A stretch of 64,000 nucleotides of DNA, from the NCBI RefSeq assembly GCF_030693775.1, contig NZ_JAUXZY010000004.1, positions 310,001-374,000 on the forward strand. Reading direction: 5' to 3'. The translations under genes were made by a program, and so were the position numbers. Under the pieces are notes generated by a model. That model made no database searches and had not been told where the DNA came from. It worked only from the letters and a program-made list of their open reading frames with translations. This DNA is from Polynucleobacter sp. GTDB taxonomy: Bacteria; Pseudomonadota; Gammaproteobacteria; Burkholderiales; Burkholderiaceae. Below are positions 11,652-22,946 of this stretch, piece after piece. Position 1 is the first letter of the stretch; each line of letters begins with the position of its first letter.

Positions 11652-13511
11652 TTATTTCTCCTTAGCGACCCAAACCTGGCCAATTGAAATTTTCTGTAAC
11701 TTCTTTTTTCTACCGTACCAAAGATTGACAATACCGCGCGAGAAAAAGACTGCCGAGAACATCGAGGTCAAAATACCCAAGCAATGGACCACCGCAAACC
11801 CCTTGATGGGCCCAGAGCCAAAGGCCAATAATGCCAAGCCTGCAATCAAGGTGGTGATATTGGAGTCCAAAATAGTTGCCCAGGCCTTATCAAAGCCAAT
11901 TGCAATTGCAGTGCTGGGGGCAACGCCTTGGCGTAGCTCTTCTCGAATGCGTTCGTTAATCAGTACGTTTGAGTCAATTGCCATACCCAGTGCCAAGGCC
12001 ATCGCCGCAATACCAGGTAGGCTTAAGGTCGCCTGCAACATCGACAGAAGCGAAATCAGCAGCACAATGTTGACTGCCAGGGCGGTGACCGAGAAAAATC
12101 CAAACAGCATGTAGTACACGATCATGAAAATCGCGATTGCAATAAAGCCAAAGATCAGCGAGGTAAAGCCTTTCTCAATGTTTTCGGCGCCTAGGCTTGG
12201 GCCAATAGTGCGCTCTTCAATGATTTCCATTGGGGCTGCAAGCGAGCCTGCGCGCAATAGCAGGGCAAGGTCGTTCGCACTCTCGGTGGTGGGCTGGCCC
12301 GTAATCTGAAACTTAGAACCAAACTCACTTTGAATGGTGGCAATGGTCAGTACTTCGCCTTTGCCTTTTTCAAACAAAATCATGCCCATGGGTTTGCCAA
12401 TGTTTTCACGGGTGACTTCCTGCATCACGCGGCCACCGGCCGCATCCAGTGAGATATTGACCGAGGGGCGTTGATTTTGATCAAAGCCGGCGCTCGCATC
12501 GGTAATGCGATCACCGCTAAAAATAACCGACTTCTTGAATACACCAAGACGGCCTTCGCCAAAGCGGAAGACATCCATGCCAGGGGGAACTGGATCGCCA
12601 ACTGCAATGGTAGTCACCAGCGGATCAGCGAGGCGGGATTCGAGGGTGGCAGTGCGGCCAATAATGTCTTTGGCACGCGCTGTGTCTTGTACGCCCGGCA
12701 ATTGCACGATGATGCGATCAGCACCTTGTTGCTGAATTACTGGCTCTTTTACGGCCAGTTCATTCACACGCTTATTGAGGGTGGTGATGTTTTGCTTAAC
12801 TGCACTGTCTTGCACTTCTTTGAGCGAGGCTGGCTTGAACTGACCAATAAGTCGGGCGCCACTAGCTTGCGCACTCAGTTGCCAAATCAGGTCGGTTTGT
12901 GAGGTGGTGAGCAGCGCCTTGGCTTTTTCTGCTTCCTCGGCGCTACCAAATTGAATGGTGATGGATTCATTACCGCGTTCAATCCCTTGATGGCGAATAT
13001 TCTTTTCACGCAGTTGACTACGGATGTCGCCTGCAATCGAAAGTACTTTTTTCTGTACCGCACCTTGCATATCGACTTGCAGTAAGAAATACACTCCACC
13101 GCGCAGATCAAGGCCAAGTGGCATTGGCATCGCATTGATGGAGCTGAGCCAATGGGGTGTGTTGGAGAGTAAATTTAAAGCAACGGTAAAGCTGGGATCA
13201 TTTGGATCGGAATTCAGTTTTTGTTGCAATAAATCCTTGGCGCGCAGCTGAATGTCCGTGCTATCAAAACGAACCTTTACCGACCCCACATTACCGGTGC
13301 GCTCATAAAACATTCCGGTGCTTGGAATCGAGGCATCGGCTAATATTTTTTCAACACGCGCTTGCGTTGCCAGCTCAACCTTGACGGTTGGTTTGGCGGC
13401 TGAGACTTGAACCGCTGGAGCCTCTCCAAAAATATTCGGTAAGGAGTAGAGCGCGCCAATCAGGAGCGCAACACCAATTACAAGGTACTTCCAGAGCGGG
13501 TAACGGTTCAT
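11652..13511 (-). CDS. secD: Protein translocase subunit SecD
   Basis: A 619-residue partner of SecF. It has an N-terminal helix (~8-26), a large periplasmic region with the LGLDLRGGVYFLLQVD motif (~131-146), the GRTATLESR segment, and six C-terminal helices with ALGMAIDSNVLINERIREEL. Length is almost the same as the enteric protein (~615). It lies 33 bases after yajC and 3 bases before secF. Confidence 0.97.
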   Translation of the reverse strand: MNRYPLWKYLVIGVALLIGALYSLPNIFGEAPAVQVSAAKPTVKVELATQARVEKILADASIPSTGMFYERTGNVGSVKVRFDSTDIQLRAKDLLQQKLNSDPNDPSFTVALNLLSNTPHWLSSINAMPMPLGLDLRGGVYFLLQVDMQGAVQKKVLSIAGDIRSQLREKNIRHQGIERGNESITIQFGSAEEAEKAKALLTTSQTDLIWQLSAQASGARLIGQFKPASLKEVQDSAVKQNITTLNKRVNELAVKEPVIQQQGADRIIVQLPGVQDTARAKDIIGRTATLESRLADPLVTTIAVGDPVPPGMDVFRFGEGRLGVFKKSVIFSGDRITDASAGFDQNQRPSVNISLDAAGGRVMQEVTRENIGKPMGMILFEKGKGEVLTIATIQSEFGSKFQITGQPTTESANDLALLLRAGSLAAPMEIIEERTIGPSLGAENIEKGFTSLIFGFIAIAIFMIVYYMLFGFFSVTALAVNIVLLISLLSMLQATLSLPGIAAMALALGMAIDSNVLINERIREELRQGVAPSTAIAIGFDKAWATILDSNITTLIAGLALLAFGSGPIKGFAVVHCLGILTSMFSAVFFSRGIVNLWYGRKKKLQKISIGQVWVAKEK

Positions 13512-13544
13512 AGTGTCTCGATGACGCGAATACTAAAAATGAGA

Positions 13545-13868
13545 TTAAGCAGCTTTGAGGGTGCCTTTAGGCAAGACCATGGTGACCGCACCTTTTTGCA
13601 TGATCACTTCGGTGCCCGCTGCAATTTCAACGATCACGTTTTGATCTCGTATTGCATTGACTTTGCCAAGAATTCCGCCGATGGTAATGACTTCATCGCC
13701 AACTGCCAATGCTTCGAGCATGAGGCGCGTTTCTTTTTGACGCTTCATTTGTGGGCGAATCATGATGAAGTACAGCACCACAAACATCAAAAGAATGGGC
13801 AAGAAACCCATTAGGCCGCCGCTATCCGAGCCTGTGCCAGTTTGAGCAAATGCATTACTAATCCACAT
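13545..13868 (-). CDS. yajC: Sec translocon accessory protein YajC
   Basis: A 107-residue single-pass membrane protein (helix ~16-37, LMGFLPILLMFVVLYFIMI) followed by the conserved RPQMKRQKE and a small soluble domain with GDEVITIGGI. It associates with SecDF. The ATG at 13868 is chosen over an in-frame one at 13883 because GGAGG (13877-13881 on this strand) lies 8 bases upstream. Confidence 0.95.
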   Translation of the reverse strand: MWISNAFAQTGTGSDSGGLMGFLPILLMFVVLYFIMIRPQMKRQKETRLMLEALAVGDEVITIGGILGKVNAIRDQNVIVEIAAGTEVIMQKGAVTMVLPKGTLKAA

Positions 13869-13876
13869 ATTCAACG

Positions 13877-13881
13877 CCTCC
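13877..13881 (-). promoter_or_regulatory. yajC ribosome-binding site
   Basis: GGAGG on the minus strand, 8 bases before the ATG at 13868; it lies inside the longer open frame and so argues for the shorter yajC product. Confidence 0.75.
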
Positions 13882-13954
13882 ATATAGAACCCTAATTAAA
13901 AAGCCAGAAAGATCGGCTAAGGTGCAATTCTAAACCGCTTGGGGGATTTGAAGC

Positions 13955-15121
<1,167 letters not shown>

Positions 15122-16141
15122 TTAAGCGGATCGATTCAGGAACATGGCATCACCATAACTGAAAAAGCGGTAGCGCTCCGCAATCGCATGCCGATAGGCC
15201 TCACGAATGGTATCCATACCGGCAAAGGCGCTAACTAACATCAGCAAAGTGGACTTGGGTAAGTGAAAGTTCGTTACCAAGGCGTCCACCACCTTAAATT
15301 CAAAACCAGGGGTAATAAATAAATTGGTATCCCCAGTGAGCTCTTGATTTAGGGCATAGCTCTCCAGTGTGCGCAAGCTGGTAGTGCCGACGGCAATCAC
15401 GCGTCCACCCCTTTGCTTAGTCTGCGCAATCGCCTCGATGGTTTTTGCGGGGATGCTGTACCACTCGTAATGCATTTGGTGCTGGCTTAAATCTTCGGAG
15501 TGAACGGGAGTGAAGGTGCCGGCACCCACATGCAAGGTAATGGCCGCTCGTCCTACCCCATTGCTAGCCAATCGCCCTAAAACCAAATCATCAAAGTGCA
15601 GCCCTGCAGTAGGCGCTGCTACGGCACCGGGATTGCTTGCCAAAACAGTTTGGTAGCGCTCGGCATCGTCGCGATCCGCTTGGTGTTCAATGTAATGCGG
15701 CAGGGGCAACTCACCAAAGCGATCGAGTAATTCCAATACGTTTTGCTCAAAAGCAATTTCATAAAAGCGATCCTTACGCTCCAGGATCTCGACATCAATC
15801 TCTTCGCCACGCTTATTCTGAATAGTGATTCGACTGCCGACTTTGGGTGTCTTTGAGGCTCTTATTTGCACCCAGGCTCGATTTTCACCAGTGATCCGCT
15901 CAATTAAGAGCTCAACTTGTCCCCCGGTTTCTTTCTGACCATATAGCCTTGCCGGGATTACCTTCGTATCATTGAAGATAAATAAATCACCTGGCTTAGC
16001 AATTTGGCTGATATCGATAAATGCACGATCATGTAAGCCATTGGCAGCCACCTCCAGCAAGCGGCTGTCGGAGCGATTGGCGAGGGGGTGCTGAGCAATT
16101 AGCTCGGGCGGAAGGTCGTAATTGAAGTCGGAGAGTTGCAT
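15122..16141 (-). CDS. queA: S-adenosylmethionine:tRNA ribosyltransferase-isomerase
   Basis: A 339-residue enzyme that builds epoxyqueuosine from preQ1-tRNA, taking the ribosyl group from S-adenosylmethionine. It opens with [20 protein letters not shown] and has [25 protein letters not shown] and [11 protein letters not shown]. First gene of the leftward queuosine/Sec operon. Only 30 bases separate its ATG from the ATG of divergent recG, so promoters must overlap the coding ends or each other. Confidence 0.97.
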   Translation of the reverse strand: MQLSDFNYDLPPELIAQHPLANRSDSRLLEVAANGLHDRAFIDISQIAKPGDLFIFNDTKVIPARLYGQKETGGQVELLIERITGENRAWVQIRASKTPKVGSRITIQNKRGEEIDVEILERKDRFYEIAFEQNVLELLDRFGELPLPHYIEHQADRDDAERYQTVLASNPGAVAAPTAGLHFDDLVLGRLASNGVGRAAITLHVGAGTFTPVHSEDLSQHQMHYEWYSIPAKTIEAIAQTKQRGGRVIAVGTTSLRTLESYALNQELTGDTNLFITPGFEFKVVDALVTNFHLPKSTLLMLVSAFAGMDTIREAYRHAIAERYRFFSYGDAMFLNRSA

Positions 16142-16171
16142 AGCGTTACCATCGAAGTTGGAATTCTAACC

Positions 16172-18247
16172 ATGACGAAACCCCGGCCACCAAATGCACT
16201 CGAAAAAATGGGCTTAAATAGCCCCATTGCGCTCGCATTGCACCTGCCGAGCCGCTACGAGGATGAAACTGCGCTATACAGCATCGAAGACGCATTAATT
16301 AAAGGGTCATTTAGCGCAGTACAAACCCAAGGGAAGGTGATACGCAGTCAGGTGCTCTTTCGGCCGCGGCGTCAGTTGGTGGTCACCATTGAGGATGAGA
16401 CAGATGTATTGCAGTTGCGCTTCCTCAACTTTTACCCGAGCCAGCAAAAGCAAATGGCTGTGGGTGCTCATGTGCGCGTACGTGGAGAGGTGCGCGATGG
16501 GTATGCAGGACCTGAGATGGTTCACCCCACCGTCAAAGCAGTTGCGCCCGATACCCCACTACCAGCGAGCCTGACTCCGGTCTATCCCGCCAGTGAGGGT
16601 GTGACTCAAACGGTGATTCGCAAGGCGGTGCAGCAGGCATTGCGATCAACTGACATTAAGCAATTTCTCGCCGAATTGATTCCCACAGCTGTGACGGCTG
16701 ATCTCTTGCCGAGGGGCGAGTGGATGCCTTTGCACGATGCGATTCATTACCTACACAACCCACCGGCCGATGCGGATACCGCCGCCTTAATGGAGCGAAC
16801 CCACCCAGCATGGCGACGCGTACAGTTTGAAGAGTTGTTGGCGCAGCAGCTCTCGCTAAAGCAGGCCCATGCCCTGCGCCGTCAGCGCAATGCACCGCGT
16901 CTGCACGGAGAGCCATCAACTCCAGGTCAGCAATCGATTGAGCAAGGGCTGTTGGCAGCTCTGCCATTTGAATTAACGGGAGCGCAAAAGCGGGTATGGG
17001 CACAAATTGAGTCGGACCTCAGCCGCGCATTTCCGATGAACCGCTTATTGCAAGGGGATGTGGGTAGCGGCAAGACCGTGGTTGCGGCGCTAGCTGCAGC
17101 CAGAGCAATCGACCATGGCTATCAGGCTGCGGTGATGGCCCCCACTGAAATCCTGGCAGAACAGCATTACATCAAAATGCAAGAATGGTTTGGGCCGCTT
17201 GGGGTGGAGATCGTCTGGCTATCGGGCAGTTTAAAAGCCAAAGAAAAAAAAGCTACACATGCAGCGATCGAGAGTGGAGCTGCGCAACTGATTATTGGTA
17301 CCCACGCCTTGATTCAGGAAAGTGTTTCGTTTGCGAAGTTGGGCCTCGCGGTGATTGATGAGCAGCACCGCTTTGGAGTTCGCCAACGCTTAGAGATATC
17401 GCAGCGCATCGGCTCTGAATTGTTCTACTGCCATCAACTGATGATGTCGGCAACCCCAATCCCCCGCACCTTGGCAATGACCTACTATGCCGATCTGGAT
17501 GTGGCTGTAGTGGATGAGCTACCGCCCGGTCGCAAGCCTATTGTGACCAAGGTGGTGAAGCATAGCCGGCGGGATGAAGTGATCAGCGGACTACAGGACT
17601 GGCTGAGTAAAGGCTTGCAAGCCTATTGGGTGTGCCCCCTAATTGAAGAGTCAGATGCCTTGCAACTGCAAACTGCAGTGGAGAGTTATGCGCAGTTAGA
17701 AGAGCGCTTGCCCCAATTTAAAGTAGGCCTGGTGCATGGGCGATTAAAGGCGGAGGAGAAGGCTGCTGTGATGGCAGCATTCAAAGCCAATCAAATTCAA
17801 TTGCTGGTGGCGACTACCGTGATTGAAGTGGGGGTAGATGTACCCAATGCGGCCCTCATGGTAATTGAGCATGCGGAGCGATTTGGTTACGCCCAAATTC
17901 ATCAATTGCGCGGCCGAGTAGGGCGCGGCACAGCCGACTCGGTCTGTATATTGATGTATGCGGAACCCCTTTCAGCGGCGGCCAAGGAGCGTTTGCAAAC
18001 CCTGCGTGAAGTATCCGATGGTTTTGTAATTGCTGAGCGCGACTTATCGCTGCGGGGTCCAGGTGAGCTCTTAGGTGCAAAGCAGTCGGGCGATACCATG
18101 CTCCGTTTTGTAGACCTGCAGCGCGATGCCTGGCTGATTGATTTAGCGCAGCAGGCGGCGGAGCGCCTTTTGGCAAATCATCCGACGGTGGTAGAGCAGC
18201 AACTGGAGCGGTGGCTCGGATCGCGCGCCGATTTTCTAAAAGCCTGA
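16172..18247 (+). CDS. recG: ATP-dependent DNA helicase RecG
   Basis: A 691-residue branch-migrating helicase that remodels stalled forks and Holliday junctions. It has an N-terminal wedge/OB domain (~1-200), Walker A GDVGSGKT, the DEXH-type motif DEQHRFG, MSATPIPRTLAMT, and in the second helicase domain VATTVIEVGVDVPNA and RGRVGRG. The ATG at 16172 is preferred; the frame extends to a TTG at 16136, but that would overlap queA and adds a non-conserved leader. Ten bases before oxyR, a pairing seen in other betaproteobacteria. Confidence 0.96.
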   Translation: MTKPRPPNALEKMGLNSPIALALHLPSRYEDETALYSIEDALIKGSFSAVQTQGKVIRSQVLFRPRRQLVVTIEDETDVLQLRFLNFYPSQQKQMAVGAHVRVRGEVRDGYAGPEMVHPTVKAVAPDTPLPASLTPVYPASEGVTQTVIRKAVQQALRSTDIKQFLAELIPTAVTADLLPRGEWMPLHDAIHYLHNPPADADTAALMERTHPAWRRVQFEELLAQQLSLKQAHALRRQRNAPRLHGEPSTPGQQSIEQGLLAALPFELTGAQKRVWAQIESDLSRAFPMNRLLQGDVGSGKTVVAALAAARAIDHGYQAAVMAPTEILAEQHYIKMQEWFGPLGVEIVWLSGSLKAKEKKATHAAIESGAAQLIIGTHALIQESVSFAKLGLAVIDEQHRFGVRQRLEISQRIGSELFYCHQLMMSATPIPRTLAMTYYADLDVAVVDELPPGRKPIVTKVVKHSRRDEVISGLQDWLSKGLQAYWVCPLIEESDALQLQTAVESYAQLEERLPQFKVGLVHGRLKAEEKAAVMAAFKANQIQLLVATTVIEVGVDVPNAALMVIEHAERFGYAQIHQLRGRVGRGTADSVCILMYAEPLSAAAKERLQTLREVSDGFVIAERDLSLRGPGELLGAKQSGDTMLRFVDLQRDAWLIDLAQQAAERLLANHPTVVEQQLERWLGSRADFLKA

Positions 18248-18257
18248 TAATTGAGCC

Positions 18258-19184
18258 ATGACATTAACTGAACTTCGCTACATTGTTGCCGTTGCCCGGG
18301 AGCGCCATTTTGGGCGTGCCGCCGAGGCTTGCCATGTTTCGCAGCCCACCTTATCGGTTGCCATTAAAAAACTCGAAGAGGAATTGGGCGCGCAGATTTT
18401 TGAGCGAACTAGTGCTGAGGTTGCAATGACGGCCTTGGGGATTTTAATTGTGGAGCAAGCGCAGCGGGTTTTAGAGGAGTCCAATGCACTCAGGCATCTG
18501 GCAAAGCATGGTCAAGATCCGTTATCTGGCCCCTTGCGCCTGGGCGCAATTTATACGGTTGCACCTTATTTGTTACCCAGCCTTGTGCGGGTAGCGCGTG
18601 AGTCTATGCCCAACGCCCCTCTATTTTTGGAAGAAAACTTTACGGTTCGTTTGTTAGAGATGCTGCGGCAAGGCGCCCTCGATTGCGCTATTTTGGCTGA
18701 CCCATTTCCGATGGCGGGCCTTGAGGTTGCCGAGTTGTATGACGAGCCATTTTATGTGGCCGTTCCGCAGGACCATCCTTGGACTGAGCGCCAATCAATT
18801 GGCCATGACGAATTAAAAGAACAAAATACCTTGCTCTTGGGCGCGGGCCATTGCTTTCGGGATCATGTGATTGGTGTATGCCCAGAACTCAATCGCTTCG
18901 GGCCCGGTCCGACGATTGGTGAGCAACGCAGCTTTGAGGGCTCCTCACTGGAAACCATTCGGCAAATGGTTGCAGGCGGCATTGGCATTACTGTTTTGCC
19001 GCGCACCTCGATTCCGGACCCCAAAACCCGTGAGGGATTAATTCGTTATATTCCATTTGAAGAGCCTATGCCAACCCGGCGCGTGAGTTTGGTCTGGCGC
19101 AAAAGTTATCCGCGTGCAGCGGCGATGGTCGAGCTCGCCAAGATTATCCGGCGCTGTGATTTACCTGGAGTGAGGTTGGTCTGA
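18258..19184 (+). CDS. oxyR: Hydrogen peroxide-sensing regulator OxyR
   Basis: A 308-residue LysR-type activator. The N-terminal helix-turn-helix (~1-65) contains the typical [20 protein letters not shown]. The two redox cysteines fall at C199 (GHCFRD) and C208 (GVCPEL), the same positions and spacing as in E. coli OxyR; oxidation by H2O2 joins them and switches on peroxide-defence genes. This makes OxyR far more likely than a generic LysR protein. Downstream of recG, 2 bases before ubiA. Confidence 0.94.
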   Translation: MTLTELRYIVAVARERHFGRAAEACHVSQPTLSVAIKKLEEELGAQIFERTSAEVAMTALGILIVEQAQRVLEESNALRHLAKHGQDPLSGPLRLGAIYTVAPYLLPSLVRVARESMPNAPLFLEENFTVRLLEMLRQGALDCAILADPFPMAGLEVAELYDEPFYVAVPQDHPWTERQSIGHDELKEQNTLLLGAGHCFRDHVIGVCPELNRFGPGPTIGEQRSFEGSSLETIRQMVAGGIGITVLPRTSIPDPKTREGLIRYIPFEEPMPTRRVSLVWRKSYPRAAAMVELAKIIRRCDLPGVRLV

Positions 19185-19186
19185 TT

Positions 19187-20038
19187 TTGCAGCGGCTCTT
19201 TGCTTACGCCCGCTTAATTCGGCTCGATAAGCCGATTGGTACGCTGCTATTGCTGTGGCCAACCTATTGGGCTTTATGGCTCTCGAATCAGGGTATGCCG
19301 CCCTTGGATTTGTTGGTTATTTTTACGCTGGGTACTTTTTTGATGCGCAGTGCCGGTTGTGCTATTAATGACTATGCAGATCGCGATTTTGATCGCCATG
19401 TCGAGCGCACTAAAAATCGCCCCATCACCAGCGGTCAAATCAGCGGCAAAGAAGCGGTCTTGATTGCTGCCATCCTTGCCCTATTGTCCTTTGGGCTCAT
19501 TTGGCCACTCAATTTACTCACGAAACAGTTATCGGTTTTGGCGATTCTTATCGCAGTTATGTATCCATTCACCAAGCGCTTCTTTGCGATGCCGCAAGCC
19601 GTATTGGGCGTAGCTTTTGGATTTGGTATTCCGATGGCCTATGCCGCAAGCCAAAATCAGGTGCCGCTTGAGGCGTGGATTTTATTTGGAGGCAATCTTT
19701 TTTGGACGATTGCCTATGATACGGCGTATGCCATGGTGGATCGTGACGATGATCTGCGCTTAGGTTTGCGTACCTCTGCGATTACCTTTAGACGTTTTGA
19801 TGTGATTGCAATTGCAGCCTGTTACGCCTTGCTGCTCATTAGCCTCTTATGGGTTGCTTACTTGGTTCGACTCAATGACTTATTCTGGTTTGGCTGGGTT
19901 GGGGCACTCATCTGTGCTATTTACCATGTCTCTCTGGTGCGCACTCGGCAACGGGACGCTTGCTTTAAGGCGTTTCGCCAAAACAATTGGCTAGGCGCTT
20001 TTTTATTTCTGGGGATCGTACTGGGATTATTGGGCTAA
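19187..20038 (+). CDS. ubiA: 4-hydroxybenzoate octaprenyltransferase
   Basis: A 283-residue inner-membrane prenyltransferase of ubiquinone synthesis that joins the polyprenyl tail to 4-hydroxybenzoate. The two Asp-rich motifs are NDYADRDFD (~61-69) and [12 protein letters not shown]; about eight membrane helices are visible. The start is a TTG at 19187 with a GGAG-like site (19168-19174) behind it; no in-frame ATG fits. Its 3' end overlaps convergent proC by 12 bases. Confidence 0.95.
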   Translation: MQRLFAYARLIRLDKPIGTLLLLWPTYWALWLSNQGMPPLDLLVIFTLGTFLMRSAGCAINDYADRDFDRHVERTKNRPITSGQISGKEAVLIAAILALLSFGLIWPLNLLTKQLSVLAILIAVMYPFTKRFFAMPQAVLGVAFGFGIPMAYAASQNQVPLEAWILFGGNLFWTIAYDTAYAMVDRDDDLRLGLRTSAITFRRFDVIAIAACYALLLISLLWVAYLVRLNDLFWFGWVGALICAIYHVSLVRTRQRDACFKAFRQNNWLGAFLFLGIVLGLLG

Positions 20039-20890
20039 CTCATCGCCCATGGCTTTGCCGCGCTTGGCTGCGGCAGCAAGAGCCGCCTCTAAAATGCCTT
20101 GCCAATCCGCTTCCTTGAGAACAGCTAAAGCGGCGGCAGTTGTGCCCCCCTTGGAGGTCACTTTTTCACGCAAGCTGCCGGCAGATTCAGCTGAATTAAC
20201 TGCAAGCTGCGCAGCGCCTTGCAAGGTAGCGTAAGCGAGGGCTCTAGCGCTTGCTGGATCTAGACCTAACTTTTCTCCGCCGCTTTGCAGTGCCTCTAAA
20301 AATGCAAATACATAGGCGGGGCCACTGCCTGATAACGCAGTAACGGCATCAATCAAATTCTCGTCGCCTACCCAAATACTTTGCCCGACTGCATTGCACA
20401 GTGCTGCTGCCCTAGAGCGAGCTTGCGCATCAACGCTGGCATCTGCACATAAGCCCGTAATGCCCATGCCAATGAGGGCAGGAGTATTGGGCATTGCGCG
20501 TACACAGCGCGAATGACCTAACCAGCTTGTCATACTGCTGAGCCGAATACCGGCTGCAATGCTGATGATGAGTAAGCGTTCTGCAGCGATGGCTTTTAAG
20601 TGAGGGGCTAGGGATAGGGCCACTTGCTTGAAGTCTTGGGGTTTCACAGCCATCACCACAACCTGCTCAAGCGTGGAATCGAATTGCAATTGGTCGATCG
20701 AATGCACGACGGCTAGTGAAAAATCAGATTTGAGCTTTTCGGCAGTAGCAGCAAATGGCTCTACTACGGTCATTTGTTTGGCTTGTAGACCACTGGCCAG
20801 TAAGCCTCCAATCAGGGCTCGACCCATATTGCCACCGCCAATAAAGGTGATGTGCGTATGGGCCAAAGGGGAGAGAGTGGAATCAGTCAT
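20027..20890 (-). CDS. proC: Pyrroline-5-carboxylate reductase
   Basis: A 287-residue NAD(P)H enzyme making the last step of proline synthesis. It has the Rossmann start [18 protein letters not shown], the VKPQ segment and the C-terminal signature [17 protein letters not shown] ... [14 protein letters not shown]. The frame runs back to 21040, but the extension overlaps yggS and is unlike ProC, so the ATG at 20890 (MTDSTLSP) is chosen. 13 bases after yggS; the yggS-proC pair is widely conserved. Confidence 0.96.
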   Translation of the reverse strand: MTDSTLSPLAHTHITFIGGGNMGRALIGGLLASGLQAKQMTVVEPFAATAEKLKSDFSLAVVHSIDQLQFDSTLEQVVVMAVKPQDFKQVALSLAPHLKAIAAERLLIISIAAGIRLSSMTSWLGHSRCVRAMPNTPALIGMGITGLCADASVDAQARSRAAALCNAVGQSIWVGDENLIDAVTALSGSGPAYVFAFLEALQSGGEKLGLDPASARALAYATLQGAAQLAVNSAESAGSLREKVTSKGGTTAAALAVLKEADWQGILEAALAAAAKRGKAMGDELAQ

Positions 20891-20903
20891 AAAGAGAATA
20901 GTA

Positions 20904-21629
20904 CTAGGCCTTAGCGGGAGGGCGCTGACCAAAGATGGCGGTGCCGATTCGGACCAAGGTGCTGCCTTCGGCAATGGCCGCCTCAAGGTCATCCGACATG
21001 CCCATCGATAGGGTATCAAAATAAGCGTAACCTCGATCATCGAGGCGGGATTGCTGAATTTCTACAAACAGCGCTTTCATTTTGGCGCATGCGGCGCGCT
21101 GCTCTACGGGGTCGGTGCTGGGAGCGGGAATGGCCATCAGTCCACGTAAGGTCAGCCCTGGTAGTTGTGCAACGGCATCGCATAGTGCTACCGCCTCCTC
21201 AATGAGGACACCACTTTTACTTTCTTCATTGCTGACATTGACTTGCACACAGACTTGCAGGGGTAGTACCTCGGGCAGCTCTAGGCGCTGCGCCGACAAA
21301 CGCTCTGCAATTTTTAAGCGATCAATGCTTTCAACCCAGTCAAAATGGTGGGCGACCTCCTTGGTTTTATTGCTTTGCAGTGGCCCAATAAAATGCCATT
21401 CAAGCCAAGGACGTAATTTGGCGAGTTGCTGTATTTTCTCAACGCCTTCTTGTACGTAGTTTTCGCCAAAACACGTTTGGCCGGCATGCATTGCCTCTTC
21501 TACCGCGCTTGCAGGAAAAAGCTTGCTAACTGCCATCAATTGAATTTCTTCAGGCTCGCGTTTCGCGGCGAGGGCAGCTAATTCAATGCGGTCTCTGACC
21601 TGGATTAAATTGACAGCGATTTCCCTCAT
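20904..21629 (-). CDS. yggS: Pyridoxal phosphate homeostasis protein (YggS/PROSC family)
   Basis: A 241-residue PLP-binding protein with an alanine-racemase-like TIM barrel but no known catalytic reaction; it keeps free PLP in balance. PLP-lysine lies in LMAVSKLFPASAV (~35); also FGENYVQEGVEKI, WHFIGPLQSNK and the C-terminal LSMGMSDDLEAAIAEGSTLVRIG. Its ATG overlaps the glcF stop by 4 bases, so it is translated with the glycolate oxidase operon and precedes proC. Confidence 0.95.
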   Translation of the reverse strand: MREIAVNLIQVRDRIELAALAAKREPEEIQLMAVSKLFPASAVEEAMHAGQTCFGENYVQEGVEKIQQLAKLRPWLEWHFIGPLQSNKTKEVAHHFDWVESIDRLKIAERLSAQRLELPEVLPLQVCVQVNVSNEESKSGVLIEEAVALCDAVAQLPGLTLRGLMAIPAPSTDPVEQRAACAKMKALFVEIQQSRLDDRGYAYFDTLSMGMSDDLEAAIAEGSTLVRIGTAIFGQRPPAKA

Positions 21630-22933
21630 GCGGCCTCGGACTCTGCAGCTTGCGCGGCGTCCACGAGAAGCTGATCCACAATCTCAACCCAATGCAGGAC
21701 CGGCATTTTTTCTTGTTGCAAATGCGAGATACAACCAATGTTGGCAGAAACAATGGCGGTAGCCTTACTGTCTTCATAGGCCCGCTGCAAATGATCTAAT
21801 TTTTGCTGACGCAGTTGACCCGAAAGAGCCGGCTGTAAAACCGAATAGGTGCCAGCAGAGCCACAGCACAAATGGCTATCAGCACACAAGCGAGCAGGTA
21901 CCCCAATACTCTCCAATAAGCCTTCGACTTTGCCGCGAATTTTCTGACCATGCTGTAAGGTGCAAGGTGGGTGGTAGACCACACCTGATTTTGGATTGCT
22001 GCCTAGCAATGCAACCAAGTCTTCTGTATAGCTCGGCAATATTTCTGCTAAATCTTTTGTCAGCTCAGAGATGCGCTTGGCCTTCGCTGCATAGTGCGGA
22101 TCCTGCGCAAGCAAATGACCATAATCTTTCACCATGACGCCGCAACCCGAGGCTGTCATCACAATGGCGCTGACTGGATTGCTGCCATCAACATAAGGCC
22201 ACCATGCATCAATATTGCGCCGCGCCGCATCTAAACCACCATCCTGGTCGTTCAGGTGATAGCGGAGTGCGCCGCAACAGCCTGCCTTAGGGGCGCTAAC
22301 TAGGTCCACGCCGAGACGCGCTAAAACACGCTGGGTCGCATGATTGATATTGGGCAACATGCCGGGTTGTACGCAGCCCTCTAAGATGAGCATCGTGGCA
22401 CGTGCTGCCTGCTTTACAGGCGCTAAGGCTACTGTGTTGTTGGTCTTGATTTGATTGGTGTAAACCCCATTGATAGGCACCTTGCGCTTGAGTTCACTTG
22501 GTAACAGTGGTCGCACCAATCTACCCAAAGCCATCGCAGAGTTAAAGAGCGCTGGACGGGTTAAACCTTCTTTTAAAAGCCAGCGTGTGAGGCGCTCACC
22601 GGATTTGCGTGGGGCTGTACTTTGTTCGGCCCATTTGCGCCCAATATCAATCAACTGACCGTATTGAACGCCGCTGGGGCAGGTGGTTTCGCAATTGCGG
22701 CAGGTTAGGCAGCGATCCAGATGTAAGCGGGTTTTTTCAGTAACCGCTTGACCCTCTGCCATTTGTTTGATGAGGTAGATTCGACCGCGTGGACCATCTA
22801 GCTCGTCACCTAATATCTGATAGGTTGGACAAGTGGCGGTGCAGAAACCGCAATGCACGCACTTTCCTAAAATACGCGCAGCCTCGTTACCGTCGTGGGT
22901 ATTAATAAACTGGGGGGCTAATTGGGTTTGCAT
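21626..22933 (-). CDS. glcF: Glycolate oxidase iron-sulphur subunit
   Basis: A 435-residue protein from the ATG at 22933 (MQTQLAPQF). It has two 4Fe-4S ferredoxin motifs, CVHCGFCTATC (C25, C28, C31, C35) and CLTCRNCETTCPSG (~80-92), then two CCG-type domains with GCCGALRYH and CCGSAGTYS. It passes electrons from the flavin subunits to the quinone pool. The frame extends to 23029 into glcE, but that extension is not conserved. Last of glcD-glcE-glcF. Confidence 0.96.
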   Translation of the reverse strand: MQTQLAPQFINTHDGNEAARILGKCVHCGFCTATCPTYQILGDELDGPRGRIYLIKQMAEGQAVTEKTRLHLDRCLTCRNCETTCPSGVQYGQLIDIGRKWAEQSTAPRKSGERLTRWLLKEGLTRPALFNSAMALGRLVRPLLPSELKRKVPINGVYTNQIKTNNTVALAPVKQAARATMLILEGCVQPGMLPNINHATQRVLARLGVDLVSAPKAGCCGALRYHLNDQDGGLDAARRNIDAWWPYVDGSNPVSAIVMTASGCGVMVKDYGHLLAQDPHYAAKAKRISELTKDLAEILPSYTEDLVALLGSNPKSGVVYHPPCTLQHGQKIRGKVEGLLESIGVPARLCADSHLCCGSAGTYSVLQPALSGQLRQQKLDHLQRAYEDSKATAIVSANIGCISHLQQEKMPVLHWVEIVDQLLVDAAQAAESEAA

Positions 22934-22946
22934 ATCAGTGGGTAGA

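Noticed and set aside
11497..12114. 205-codon open frame antisense to secD/secF
   Set aside because: It spans the secF-secD junction on the opposite strand, is rich in low-complexity Lys/Ala/Ile and shows no recognisable domain; both secD and secF are certain.
20891..21040. 50-codon upstream extension of proC
   Set aside because: It overlaps yggS in another frame and does not resemble the ProC N-terminus; the ATG at 20890 directly precedes the Rossmann fold.
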